A DNA stretch of 17,191 nt from CAYOFK01 sp964403185 (GCA_964403185.1 CAYOFK010000051.1:1-17191); one strand, 5' to 3'. Shown: positions 7,990 through 16,105, counted from the stretch's first letter. Notes: generated from the sequence alone by a model not told the origin. Program-made: numbers and translations.

Positions 7990-8132
7990 AATTGCAAAGA
8001 GGGTGTCCGGGAAGTGTTTTAACGCAATGATCGCAAAGAATACGCAAAGTTCTTAAAGACGCAAATAACTAATAATCAATACTCTGTGGTTAAATTATTT
8101 TCAGTATTTCTTGACACCCTCTTCGGGCAATT
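7990..8132. repeat. MITE-like element with imperfect terminal inverted repeats
   Basis: An 11-bp perfect inverted repeat, AAGAGGGTGTC at 7997-8007 and GACACCCTCTT at 8113-8123, brackets about 105 bp. Outside it the pairing resumes: AATTGC at 7990-7995 against GCAATT at 8127-8132, offset by a T versus CGG difference. Total length is about 143 bp with ~18-bp imperfect termini and no coding capacity. The interior holds CGCAAAG-type short repeats (AACGCAATG, CGCAAAGAA, CGCAAAGTT, ACGCAAAT at about 8020-8067) and TACTCTGTGGTTA, a motif family scattered in many Bacteroidota genomes. Best reading is a non-autonomous mobile element. No target duplication could be identified with confidence. Confidence 0.55.
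8080..8092 (+). repeat. TACTCTGTGGTTA motif, copy 1
   Basis: A 13-bp sequence inside the MITE-like element that recurs exactly at 16680-16692 in the other long non-coding region, in both cases followed by AT-rich sequence. It belongs to the CGCAAAG.../CTCTGTGGTTA dispersed sequence family I associate with Bacteroidota genomes. Function unknown. Confidence 0.5.
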
Positions 8133-8172
8133 TACCAATGGGGCCGGTTTTCGAGAATACCCGCCTGAGCGC

Positions 8173-8826
8173 TTAACGAGGACTGACGGGATCGGCTACA
8201 CAGCGAATGGAAAGTCCATACTTTTTTTCATCTGAATTGATCCGGGCCGGACTGTCACTTCTGTTGATCAACAGATACCGTCCGCTAAGCTGGGAGGCTG
8301 AAGAACTCCAGAACAATCCCAGCACATTCAGATTATCAAAATAAAGATGAAATTTGTTTCCTGCCAGATATGCATTAAACCCAGAAGTTCCGTCAAACCT
8401 CAGGTCGAGGCAACTCGGATAATATTCTAAAAGTTCAAGAAATTCATCTTCGGAAGGCACATGCCATCCGTCCGGACACAGACCCTGTGGGGATGCCGCA
8501 TTAACATAATTTACGGCCTCGGCCCATTGATATAAACCTCCATACGTACCACAGTACACATCATTGTTTTCATAGCAATATTTTTCGGAAATCCGGTTAT
8601 CGGTCATTTCCCCATCCTGGTTTGTGCCTCCTGAAAAACTGAGAATTTGTATTCCGAAATTCAGATTTTCTGCCATCCACCACTGATTCCCGATTTTCAC
8701 CGTTTTATATACCCTGCCATCACGTTCGTCTGTTAGTGTTCCGGTTGGGTTTGCAAGTTGTTTTTCTCCTGCACAGGAAGAAAACAAAAAAAATAACAGA
8801 ATATATAAGCCAACAATCTGTTGCAT
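8173..8826 (-). CDS. FISUMP-domain lipoprotein
   Basis: A 217-residue secreted lipoprotein. Residues 1-17 form a signal sequence ending in a lipobox-like FSSC, with Cys18 as the predicted lipidated residue. The rest is one 'Fibrobacter succinogenes major paralogous' (FISUMP) domain: it opens with TDERDGRVYKTVKIGNQWWMAENLNFG (about 32-58), continues with YGGLYQWAEAV and CPDGWHVPSEDEF (about 117-129), and ends with GLSIRCVAD. The domain is a C-type-lectin-like fold frequent in Bacteroidota and Fibrobacterota surface proteins. Its ligand is unknown. Length is typical of a single-domain member. It is the last gene of the long minus-strand run, 80 bp after the outer-membrane barrel gene. It may be cotranscribed, but I see no direct functional link to the transporter. 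Confidence 0.88.
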   Translation of the reverse strand: MQQIVGLYILLFFLFSSCAGEKQLANPTGTLTDERDGRVYKTVKIGNQWWMAENLNFGIQILSFSGGTNQDGEMTDNRISEKYCYENNDVYCGTYGGLYQWAEAVNYVNAASPQGLCPDGWHVPSEDEFLELLEYYPSCLDLRFDGTSGFNAYLAGNKFHLYFDNLNVLGLFWSSSASQLSGRYLLINRSDSPARINSDEKKYGLSIRCVADPVSPR

Positions 8827-8906
8827 TTATTAAAACAAATTACTACTTGAATACCCTCTAAAAATAAGTAAAAATTACGGGTTTAGCCCACAGCGGGGTG
8901 ACGGCA

Positions 8907-10064
8907 TTAAAAATTCCATTTGAGTCTTAAAAAGACAAAGGTGTTTTTACTGACAGTATTATCCCCGAATTTTCCCTGGAAATGCTGGAAAATAAATGAA
9001 AATGTCACATTTTCAAGCAAGGAATAGTCCAGCATCGGGCCCAGATAAAATCCTTTTTCCGAAGGAAAATACATGCCGGCAAACGTTCCTGAAAACAGGG
9101 GTGTGAATTGGTACCGGACCTGCCCGAATATACTGAGGTCGGTAAATGCAATATTCTTAACATTAAGCTGGGTAAAATAATAATCACCAAAAGAGAAATC
9201 CCCGTAATCGATATTGCTGTAAAGAAACTCCAGGCCCACATACAAAGAGTTTTTAAAAGAATAATCTCCTCCTATCGTCATCATAAATTCTTCATCGTGA
9301 CTGTTTTCAAGGGAGTGGAACCATGTAAGTTCCCCCCTGAAACCCGCCCCTTTTATGTTGCCTGCCCAGCCTGTACCAACAACCAGGTCTTCACCGTTGA
9401 AATAACCTGCAAGGAATTGCAGGTCGTAGTTGTTGAAGACAGAAAATAAATACCGGCCGGCAGCCGTAACTTTTTGGGCGCTGTCAATTTTCACGGCAAA
9501 GTCTGCAGCAGAAGACAAGCCGGTATAATATTGTATTCTTATTGCATCACCGCCGGGTTTTTCCAGATAGTCAAAATCAAAATATGAATAGGCATTAAAA
9601 ACATCATTGGGATTCCATACCATGCTCTGACCCCAATTGATGCGTTGCCGGCCTGCCCTGACCTGGAATTGTCCTGCTGTATAATCCACCCATAACCGGT
9701 CTGCTTTTGAAAGCAATATAAACGAGCGTTCATTAAATATCAACCATGACATGTTCAGCCAACCATTCTCAGCTTCAATCAGATTGGCATATTCCGGAAT
9801 ATACTTTACAAGGTCTCCGTAAATAAACCGGTTTCGGATCTCCAGGTTAAAAGTTATTTTGTCAGTGGCAAAGTACTTTAAATTCAGCCTGTTGTGTATC
9901 TGGTTTTCTGAAAACCAGTCTTTATCATAGTCTTCGAACAGGACTGTTTGCATATTGCTGACATAGCCCCTGAATTCAAAAAGATTTTCCTGTGACCAGA
10001 GGGGCCACAGGGTGCATGCCGTCAAAATGCATACCAGGAACCGTTTAATAAAGATGTTACTCAT
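8907..10064 (-). CDS. Outer-membrane beta-barrel protein (DUF1302-like)
   Basis: A 385-residue outer-membrane protein. A signal peptide (residues 1-24, cleaved after LWS) is followed by alternating amphipathic strands rich in aromatics and Gly, and the chain ends in ...RLKWNF with the terminal Phe expected of BAM substrates. The conserved-looking block GRQRINWG (138-145), NPNDVFN (151-157), KPGGDAIR (169-176) has the layout of DUF1302-type barrels (GRQ..xWG...NP.D/N...PG...). That similarity is recalled, not computed. It lies 82 bp downstream of the ABC ATPase gene and is the natural outer-membrane component of the system, with the LolA-like protein as periplasmic carrier. Whether it is a channel or an acceptor is unknown. 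An alternative is an unrelated porin that simply follows the operon. Confidence 0.8.
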   Translation of the reverse strand: MSNIFIKRFLVCILTACTLWPLWSQENLFEFRGYVSNMQTVLFEDYDKDWFSENQIHNRLNLKYFATDKITFNLEIRNRFIYGDLVKYIPEYANLIEAENGWLNMSWLIFNERSFILLSKADRLWVDYTAGQFQVRAGRQRINWGQSMVWNPNDVFNAYSYFDFDYLEKPGGDAIRIQYYTGLSSAADFAVKIDSAQKVTAAGRYLFSVFNNYDLQFLAGYFNGEDLVVGTGWAGNIKGAGFRGELTWFHSLENSHDEEFMMTIGGDYSFKNSLYVGLEFLYSNIDYGDFSFGDYYFTQLNVKNIAFTDLSIFGQVRYQFTPLFSGTFAGMYFPSEKGFYLGPMLDYSLLENVTFSFIFQHFQGKFGDNTVSKNTFVFLRLKWNF

Positions 10065-10146
10065 GCCCGCTCACCGCCTGAATTTATATTGATTTGTACT
10101 TCATATTTTGGCTTGAAGATATCACAGCAAATGATTGGTAATGCCT

Positions 10147-10833
10147 TTATTTTCTCACATCATCTGAATCTACCCTGCCGTCTATCAATGTGATAACCCG
10201 GCGGGCCTTATTCACAACACGGGCATCATGGGTTGAAAAAATAAACGTGATATTTTCATTTTTATTCAGGGTTTCCATAATGTCCAGCAAAGTCTCTGTG
10301 GATTTGGAGTCCAGATTGGCCGTGGGTTCATCGGCAAGAATAAATGTTGGTTTGGAAGCCAGCGCTCTGGCCACGGCCACTCTTTGTTGCTGCCCGCCGC
10401 TTAATTTATTGGGCCGGCTCTTTATCCGGTCTCCAATCCCTACTGCCCCAAGAAGTTCCCGGACTCTCTGGTTTCTTTCAACTTTTGGCCGGCCCTGGAG
10501 GTGCATGATAAATTCGGTGTTTTCACCTGCAGTAAGAACTGGGATCAAATTATAGGATTGGAATACAAAACCTATATGCCTGAGCCTGAATTGGGTAAGC
10601 TTTCTGGAACTTAAAGTCCAGATATTCAGACCGTCAATGATCACCTCTCCGGAGGTGGGCCTGTCAAGGCCCCCCAGCATATTCAACAAGGTGGTTTTTC
10701 CGGATCCGGAAGGCCCGACAATGGCAGCAAATTCGCCTTTTTTAAAGCTCAGATCAATGTTGTTGACTGCGGTTACACGAATGCCGGAACCATCATAAAT
10801 CTTAGTCAGGTTTTTAATATCAATGATACTCAT
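10147..10833 (-). CDS. ABC transporter ATPase, MacB/LolD type
   Basis: A 228-residue nucleotide-binding subunit. I start it at the ATG at 10833 (MSIIDIKNLTKIY, the usual opening of the family); the frame extends nine codons further only to a TTG at 10860. Walker A is GPSGSGKT (40-47), the Q-loop is FVFQSYNLIPVLT (89-101), the signature is LSGGQQQRVAVARAL (144-158), Walker B is FILADEP with Glu169, and the H-loop is STHD with His202. Sequence and length match the LolD/MacB-ATPase branch. These enzymes power mechanotransmission through FtsX-type permeases rather than pulling substrate across the inner membrane. It is the only ATPase for three permease genes directly upstream (spacing 53 bp from the chosen start), so mixed permease dimers sharing one ATPase are likely. 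Confidence 0.96.
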   Translation of the reverse strand: MSIIDIKNLTKIYDGSGIRVTAVNNIDLSFKKGEFAAIVGPSGSGKTTLLNMLGGLDRPTSGEVIIDGLNIWTLSSRKLTQFRLRHIGFVFQSYNLIPVLTAGENTEFIMHLQGRPKVERNQRVRELLGAVGIGDRIKSRPNKLSGGQQQRVAVARALASKPTFILADEPTANLDSKSTETLLDIMETLNKNENITFIFSTHDARVVNKARRVITLIDGRVDSDDVRK

Positions 10834-10886
10834 GATTATGGAATTTTTAATATTTTTCAATCAGTTTTCAATGCAGTATAGAGACA

Positions 10887-12104
10887 CTATTCAATTCTCA
10901 GAGCTTCTGCCGGATCGTACCTGAGTGCCTTGTAGGCAGGATACAGTGCGGCAATGATCCCTGTAAAAATGACCATTATAGTGACGACAACAAACTGGCC
11001 GGGATCAATATTTGTATAAACAAGGGTGTCGTATCCAAGTTGTGCATACCCTTCCGCCCACCTTGACAGATTGATCGGATGGATCCCGAAGTGACTTGAA
11101 ACTGCCCAGCCAAACAGGATCCCGATAATTCCACCCGTAAGAGTCAGCAACACCGTTTCCAGCATGATCATGGAAAAAACCCGCCTTTTACTCATACCGA
11201 TAGCCAGCAGCATTCCCAACTCTTTGCGCCGTTCGAGAACCACCATGAGCATGGTATTGATAATGCCAAACAACAAGGCAAAAAGAATGATCACAATAAA
11301 AATATAATTGTAAAGGTCCATGGCTTCAGTCATGTAGTTCATTTCGGGGCTGATCTCTTTCCAGTTGAGAATTTCCAAATCAGGATATTGTTCTTTGAAT
11401 TGCTGTCCGGCAACCGGCACTACCTTATTGTCGTTAAACAGAATGGCGATTTCATGAAAGACATCTGCCGGAAGATTGGTCAGCCTTAACAGATCAGAGT
11501 AGCGTACATAAACATTCATTTCATCAAATCCGGTATTGGCGGTTTCATAAATACCGACCACACGAAAAGCCCCGCCGGTAATGTTTTTTTCAGTGTCCTG
11601 AAGGGTGATCACTACCTTTGAACGCATTTTAACGTTCAGTTTTTCGGCTAGTTTTTTACCAATGACAACAGGATTGCGTTTCACACCCTCAAAGTAAGAC
11701 CCGTCAATCAGCTTTGAACCAATCCCGGTCACCCTGCGTTCATCTTCCGGAACAATCCCCGATATTTTCACGCCCGTAGCTGTTTCGGCCGAAGCAACCA
11801 TGGAATAGATGATCAGCCTTTTACTGACACCCAGAACATCGGGATTGGTCCCTATGGCATCGACATAGTGACTGGAATTGGGAACATAATTGGACAGCTC
11901 CGTGGTCTTCAGGAATTTTGGATCGTGGATCTGTATGTGGGATATTTCATTGGAAATCACCTGATCGATCCTTTGATTTATCATTCCGGTAAAAAAAGCC
12001 GATGAAAAAATCCCGGCGGTAAGGCCAAGGGCGATTGCGGTGATGACAACAGTGCTGCGCACTTTGTTTCTCCAGATATTTTTCCAGGAAGTTGACCAAA
12101 TCAT
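10887..12104 (-). CDS. FtsX/MacB-type ABC permease (third of three)
   Basis: A 405-residue permease with the LolC/MacB architecture: short cytosolic N-terminus, first membrane segment at about 17-38 (VVITAIALGLTAGIFSSAFF), a large periplasmic domain (about 40-260), then three membrane segments near 268-292, 310-333 and 370-393. It ends in YDPAEALRIE, a typical C-terminal motif. The segment between TM2 and TM3 carries ERRKELGMLLAIGMSKRRV, the FtsX-family coupling region. It is clearly diverged from the two permeases upstream and lacks their shared GQGYHGV block, so it probably forms the second half of a heterodimer (LolC versus LolE-like). It lies 66 bp after the second permease and is followed by the ATPase. 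Confidence 0.94.
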   Translation of the reverse strand: MIWSTSWKNIWRNKVRSTVVITAIALGLTAGIFSSAFFTGMINQRIDQVISNEISHIQIHDPKFLKTTELSNYVPNSSHYVDAIGTNPDVLGVSKRLIIYSMVASAETATGVKISGIVPEDERRVTGIGSKLIDGSYFEGVKRNPVVIGKKLAEKLNVKMRSKVVITLQDTEKNITGGAFRVVGIYETANTGFDEMNVYVRYSDLLRLTNLPADVFHEIAILFNDNKVVPVAGQQFKEQYPDLEILNWKEISPEMNYMTEAMDLYNYIFIVIILFALLFGIINTMLMVVLERRKELGMLLAIGMSKRRVFSMIMLETVLLTLTGGIIGILFGWAVSSHFGIHPINLSRWAEGYAQLGYDTLVYTNIDPGQFVVVTIMVIFTGIIAALYPAYKALRYDPAEALRIE

Positions 12105-12170
12105 TGTATTGAGAATTTATGTTTTTTATTAAATTATGTGTTCCACAATTCCATTCTTCTATCCGCCTCC

Positions 12171-13391
12171 TTAATGAGACCGTAAGGCCCGCGAAACTGA
12201 AAGTTTGCCCACACGCAATAAGGGAACGAGTCCAATCAATGCGGTGATGATAAATACAGTAATAACCTGGTTGTAAAACACCCCGGGGATCCACGAAAAA
12301 TACAAATAGGGTTCAATACCTATTTCAATCATGGTTTCAGCAGCGTCGCCGGTTAATTTGACAGGATTATTATACATCACTGAAATAATGGGAATACTTG
12401 CGGCAAAACCGGCCAGCACACCAATAAATCCGATGAGAATGGTCTCATAGAACATAATAGCCCCCATCCTTAAACGTTGCATCCCGATGGCAACGATTAC
12501 CCCAATTTCACGGAGTCGTTCTGACAGCATCATGCTTATGGTCCCCAGTATTCCAAAACCGATAATAATGTAAAGAATGCCCTTCATCATTACAGCTCCG
12601 GCGCGGTCGGCCTCAATCATCTGGACCAACTCGGGCTGCATTTCATCCCAGGTCATCACAGCGTACGGACTGGATATTCTGTTTTTTAACAATCGGCTGG
12701 CCCTGGGAAGATCGTAAGGACTATCAAGCATGACAACTAATGCCGTAACAAGATCATCCGCCGTAAAGAATTTCTGGCAATTGCGGAGATCCATATAGAT
12801 CATCTGCCTGTTCAAATCAGGATTTGGCAGTTCAATGATACCCCGGACCGGATATTTACCCGCAGCACTGACCCCGTGATATCCCTGCCCCAGGAGAACA
12901 AGGGTGTCCTTGACGGAAATGTTTAAATAATTAGCCAGATCTGATGCCAGGAGCAAGCCATCATCACCGGGAGTAAGGTATTCACCCGCGGAAAGCCAAC
13001 GGCCAACACCGGTTATTTCATTCTCCATCTCCGGATCAATGCCAAAAAGAATGGTTCCCCTTGTAATTTCCTTTGAGGAGGCCAGGGCGAAAGATTCAAG
13101 CCGTGGAGCCACATTGGTGATCTCTTTGATGGATCGAACAGACATTAGGAGGCTGTCAGTGGGCTTAAATGTGTTGTGAATGGTCTTCTCATTCCAATAA
13201 TCTTCATTCTGAATCTGCATGTAGCCAGAGTAGAACTGAACGACGTTTTGCACCAATGAACTGTAAGAGCCCTCCTGCATGGAAGACATTAGAGTGGATA
13301 ACAGAACTCCGAAAAATACGGCGGCAGCAGTGATCAGGGTACGACCCTTGTTCCTCCAGAGATTTCGCCAGGCTATTTTGAGATTTTCCAT
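12171..13391 (-). CDS. FtsX/MacB-type ABC permease (second of three)
   Basis: A 406-residue permease: MENLKIAWRNLWRNKGRT opening, membrane segment at about 18-36, a periplasmic domain to about 270, then three membrane segments (GILYIIIGFGILGTISMML; ILIGFIGVLAGFAASIPII; VITVFIITALIGLVPLL). The coupling motif is SERLREIGVIVAIGMQRLRM. It is a close paralogue of the permease upstream. Both share LGQGYHGV(S/N)AAG, then PV(R/K)GI, PDLNRQ and YMD in the periplasmic domain, and the same length, indicating tandem duplication. The ATG lies 3 bp after the previous stop, implying translational coupling. Substrate is not readable from sequence; the context suggests a lipid-like or lipoprotein cargo. Confidence 0.94.
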   Translation of the reverse strand: MENLKIAWRNLWRNKGRTLITAAAVFFGVLLSTLMSSMQEGSYSSLVQNVVQFYSGYMQIQNEDYWNEKTIHNTFKPTDSLLMSVRSIKEITNVAPRLESFALASSKEITRGTILFGIDPEMENEITGVGRWLSAGEYLTPGDDGLLLASDLANYLNISVKDTLVLLGQGYHGVSAAGKYPVRGIIELPNPDLNRQMIYMDLRNCQKFFTADDLVTALVVMLDSPYDLPRASRLLKNRISSPYAVMTWDEMQPELVQMIEADRAGAVMMKGILYIIIGFGILGTISMMLSERLREIGVIVAIGMQRLRMGAIMFYETILIGFIGVLAGFAASIPIISVMYNNPVKLTGDAAETMIEIGIEPYLYFSWIPGVFYNQVITVFIITALIGLVPLLRVGKLSVSRALRSH

Positions 13392-13394
13392 GTT

Positions 13395-14612
13395 TTATCC
13401 TTGTAATGAATTCACAATTTTCAATTTAATTATTGAAGATACGGGATAAATGGCAATAAGAACTGCGAAGATGAATATAGTCAATGCCGGTCCCGTGAAT
13501 ACTTTAAAATCTGCACTGAACATGATTACGGGTTCAAATCCCATATCTGTATAGATTTCAGCCATCTGACCTCCGATGTGAATGGGGTTGGTGGCATAAT
13601 AGAGTATGACAGGGAAGCTAACCAGGTACCCACTTAATACTCCCAGCAGTCCAATCAGAACAGATTCCAAAAACAGAATTATTGAAAGTTTAAAACGGTT
13701 CATGCCCATGGCGATCATGATACTTAGCTCCCTCTTTCTCTCAGAAACCATCATAATGAAGGTGGCCAGAATGCCGAATGCAATTAATAAAAACAAAAGA
13801 TTTTTCATGAACCTTCCACCGGACTCCTTCCCATCAATAAACGACACCAATCCGGGCAACAGATCCAGCCAGGAATATATTTTTATGTCCACAAAGTTCT
13901 GTTTGTTGAAATTTTCCATCACTGCAGTTATTCGAGATATTTGATCTGTCATAATAACTAAGGATGTAATCCGGTTATCAAGCTCAAGAAAACGTTGGGC
14001 TGCTGAAATATCCATGTATAATATCTGGCGGTTGAGGTCCGGTAATGGAAAGTTGAGGATCCCCTTAACTGGAAATAATCCGGCCGCATTTACACCATGG
14101 TAGCCCTGTCCTATAAGAGCCAGGGTATCCCCAACAGAAACGTTAAGATTTTTTGCAAGGATCTCACCCAATACCACACCGTCATCACCGTTTTCAAGAT
14201 AATGACCCCCAACCAGCCATTTGGAGAAATTTGACAGCGACTTTTCTTTTTCAGGGTCCACTCCTGCAATGGCTGTTGCATAACTTTTTTCTCCGGAGGA
14301 TGCCAGGGCAAACGACTCTATCTTTGGGGTCGCAAGCACAATATCTTCCTGACTGTCCAGGAACTGTTTTACCACATTATTTAGTTCAAAACTATTGTTA
14401 ATACTTTTTAGCTCCCGGAATTCTTTATTCTGGATCTGCATGTGCCCGCTGGAAAGCCGGACCATATTATCGATCATGTTCTGAAAAGAACCGGTTTGCA
14501 GCGAGGTAAGAAGTACAGCCCAGATGACACCGAAAAATATTGAAGCAACGGTAATCAGGGTTCTTTTTTTGTTCCTCCAAAGATTGCGCCAGGCTAATTT
14601 TATGAGCTCCAT
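13395..14612 (-). CDS. FtsX/MacB-type ABC permease (first of three)
   Basis: A 405-residue permease of the same architecture: MELIKLAWRNLWRNKKRT opening, membrane segment at about 18-36, a periplasmic domain to about 265, and three C-terminal membrane segments (LLFLLIAFGILATFIMMV; VLIGLLGVLSGYLVSFPVI; ALTIFIFAVLIAIYPVSSII). The coupling region is SERKRELSIMIAMGMNRFKL. The periplasmic domain carries the IGQGYHGVNAAG and PDLNRQILYMD block shared with the next gene, so the pair are recent paralogues on the scale of this operon. It follows the LolA-like gene after 85 bp; no promoter box was recognised there. The family does not itself export across the inner membrane. It would extract or push substrate at the periplasmic face. 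Confidence 0.94.
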   Translation of the reverse strand: MELIKLAWRNLWRNKKRTLITVASIFFGVIWAVLLTSLQTGSFQNMIDNMVRLSSGHMQIQNKEFRELKSINNSFELNNVVKQFLDSQEDIVLATPKIESFALASSGEKSYATAIAGVDPEKEKSLSNFSKWLVGGHYLENGDDGVVLGEILAKNLNVSVGDTLALIGQGYHGVNAAGLFPVKGILNFPLPDLNRQILYMDISAAQRFLELDNRITSLVIMTDQISRITAVMENFNKQNFVDIKIYSWLDLLPGLVSFIDGKESGGRFMKNLLFLLIAFGILATFIMMVSERKRELSIMIAMGMNRFKLSIILFLESVLIGLLGVLSGYLVSFPVILYYATNPIHIGGQMAEIYTDMGFEPVIMFSADFKVFTGPALTIFIFAVLIAIYPVSSIIKLKIVNSLQG

Positions 14613-14697
14613 CTTTTATTCAGATTGGGTCATTTGGCTTCGCTGTCATTCACTCCATTTGTGGAAATCTGCGTAACAACTTTTAACATATAACATA

Positions 14698-15462
14698 CTA
14701 CCTTATCCGTTTCATGTTCTGAATTGAAAAAAAACCATCCTCAATGGGCACATTGAATTCAATTTCATTAAATTCCATTACGGTTTTTTGTCCTTCCTTA
14801 TCAACAGGAACAATTTCATACCGGGTTGGTATAACACGGTCCCCGACATTTTTTATATTGGAAAGGGTTTCCCTGTTAATAAGATAACCGTCCTCGTCAT
14901 AATATTCATTTTTAAGGGAGAAATATCCGGTTTTTGAGATCCAGCTTATGATCTTCCCCCATACAACCGGAGCATCTTCGTTGGGGATCAGTTCAATTTT
15001 ATAGCAATCATATTCCCCAATAGTTTCACTGCCCAGGAGGGAATGCGTGTAGTCCTTCACAATGGAGGATTGCTGCACCAGGTCGTCATTGGTCATGTCA
15101 GACCCCATCCATGATTGCATCATCATTGAAGGCGGGATCTTGATCATGCGCTCAATAGACGGCACCCAGTTCCACATTTCTTTATCCCGTTTTAAAAATA
15201 CCTGTCCTTTTTCTTTCGCCGGAGCCGTAACATATATTATTGAGTATTCAGTTCCTTTTGACCAGGTTTTAAATGACAGGCTTCGTTCCCATTTTGGCCT
15301 TACAATTTTCATGGTCATCAATGCTTTGCTGGAACGTCCCTGCATCAGGTCAAACGACTGTTGAACGATGTCCTTAGCCGAAGGTTCCTGGGCAAATGCA
15401 TTGCATGTAAAAAGCACGCCCGTAAACAACGGAATGGTAAAGAATGAATGATATTTTTTCAT
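14698..15462 (-). CDS. LolA-like periplasmic protein (outer-membrane lipoprotein-sorting family)
   Basis: A 254-residue secreted protein. Its signal peptide is cleaved after AFA (residue 24). Cys20 lies just before this, but LFTC is a poor lipobox, so a soluble periplasmic protein is favoured. The remainder fits the LolA-like family (PF17131-type): MTMKIVRPKWERSLSFKTW (about 49-67), WNWVPSIERMIKIPP (97-111), SWMGSDMTNDDLV (117-129) and the terminal FNVPIEDGFFSI. The fold is an open beta-barrel with a hydrophobic cavity for acyl chains. Homologues annotated this way are commonly encoded beside RND/MMPL exporters or FtsX-type ABC permeases and usually are not the housekeeping LolA. Here it lies 14 bp after tetR and 85 bp before the permeases, and would ferry the cargo from the ABC complex to the outer membrane. 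Confidence 0.9.
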   Translation of the reverse strand: MKKYHSFFTIPLFTGVLFTCNAFAQEPSAKDIVQQSFDLMQGRSSKALMTMKIVRPKWERSLSFKTWSKGTEYSIIYVTAPAKEKGQVFLKRDKEMWNWVPSIERMIKIPPSMMMQSWMGSDMTNDDLVQQSSIVKDYTHSLLGSETIGEYDCYKIELIPNEDAPVVWGKIISWISKTGYFSLKNEYYDEDGYLINRETLSNIKNVGDRVIPTRYEIVPVDKEGQKTVMEFNEIEFNVPIEDGFFSIQNMKRIR

Positions 15463-15476
15463 TTTTCAGGTTTTAA

Positions 15477-16055
15477 CTATTTGGTAAACAAAATCAATAT
15501 TTTTTCTTTTAATTTGTCCAGATGAAAATTTTCAGGGCTGTTTACATATTTTATGGCAATCCCGCTTAAAACAGCTGAAAATAATTCCATTTCTGTTGCA
15601 GGATCCTCATATCCCTGGTCTTTAAAATAGTTTAACAGGGTAGTGGTCATTGGAATAATAATTTCCATCATGTCTTTTTCCAGAATGGCCAGAACGGGAG
15701 GTTGCACGACTATTGCAAAATACAATTTCCAGAAATTCCTGTTTTGCTTCAGTTTTTTAAAATACTCAGAAATGTAATACTCAAGCTCGTTACGGGTGAG
15801 AACACCATCATTATTGGGATCAAAACTCTGGTGAAAAGCTTTCAGGCCCGAGATCACCAGTTCCCGCAGCAATGCCTCCTTACTGTCAAAATAATTATAA
15901 ACCAGACCTTTGGAAATTCCGGCCTTTTTAGAGATCATGCTGATGGAAGTATCATAGAATCCATGATTGGCAAAAAGCTCACAGGAGGCATCCATGATCA
16001 GCTTCCTGCGGGCTTCCCTTATCGATTCATATTGTTCTGATGTCCGCGGACACAT
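15477..16055 (-). CDS. TetR-family repressor with an EF-hand-like loop
   Basis: A 192-residue transcription regulator. The N-terminal helix-turn-helix is at about 20-63, with the recognition region ISMISKKAGISKGLVYNYFDSKEALL. The C-terminal ~120 residues are the all-helical ligand-binding and dimerisation domain. Residues 79-90 (DPNNDGVLTRNE) match the 12-residue EF-hand calcium loop at every key position: D1, N3, D5, G6, hydrophobic 8, E12. This is not a normal TetR feature. The gene heads the transporter operon, with its stop 14 bp before the LolA-like gene. Two operator-like palindromes lie within 90 bp upstream of its ATG, so autoregulation and control of the whole operon are likely. The effector is unknown; a lipid, the cargo, or Ca2+ are all possible. 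Confidence 0.94.
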   Translation of the reverse strand: MCPRTSEQYESIREARRKLIMDASCELFANHGFYDTSISMISKKAGISKGLVYNYFDSKEALLRELVISGLKAFHQSFDPNNDGVLTRNELEYYISEYFKKLKQNRNFWKLYFAIVVQPPVLAILEKDMMEIIIPMTTTLLNYFKDQGYEDPATEMELFSAVLSGIAIKYVNSPENFHLDKLKEKILILFTK

Positions 16056-16067
16056 GGCAGTTGTTTT

Positions 16068-16087
16068 TTGACCATCCGGTCAGTCAA
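16068..16087. promoter_or_regulatory. TetR operator candidate O1
   Basis: An imperfect palindrome with a TTGAC left arm and a GTCAGTCAA right arm around a CCGG-containing centre, 12 bp upstream of the tetR ATG. Its right half CGGTCAGTCAA is identical to the right half of the second site at 16125-16142. Two copies of one half-site in a tetR leader argue for direct TetR binding. Confidence 0.6.
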
Positions 16088-16105
16088 TATACACGTCTCA
16101 AAAAA

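Larger units (their letters stand above)
7843..8172. other. 330-bp gene-free spacer with a MITE-like insertion
   Basis: No credible open frame, RNA gene or clean terminator is seen. The centre (about 7990-8132) holds an inverted-repeat element described separately. The left ~145 bp (7843-7989) should contain the promoter of the coiled-coil gene, but no TAnnTTTG box was found. The right ~40 bp lead to the FISUMP stop codon. Confidence 0.6.

Noticed and set aside
13606..13944. Plus-strand open frame of 112 codons, hydrophobic
   Set aside because: It is antisense to the membrane segments of the first permease; the composition follows from that.
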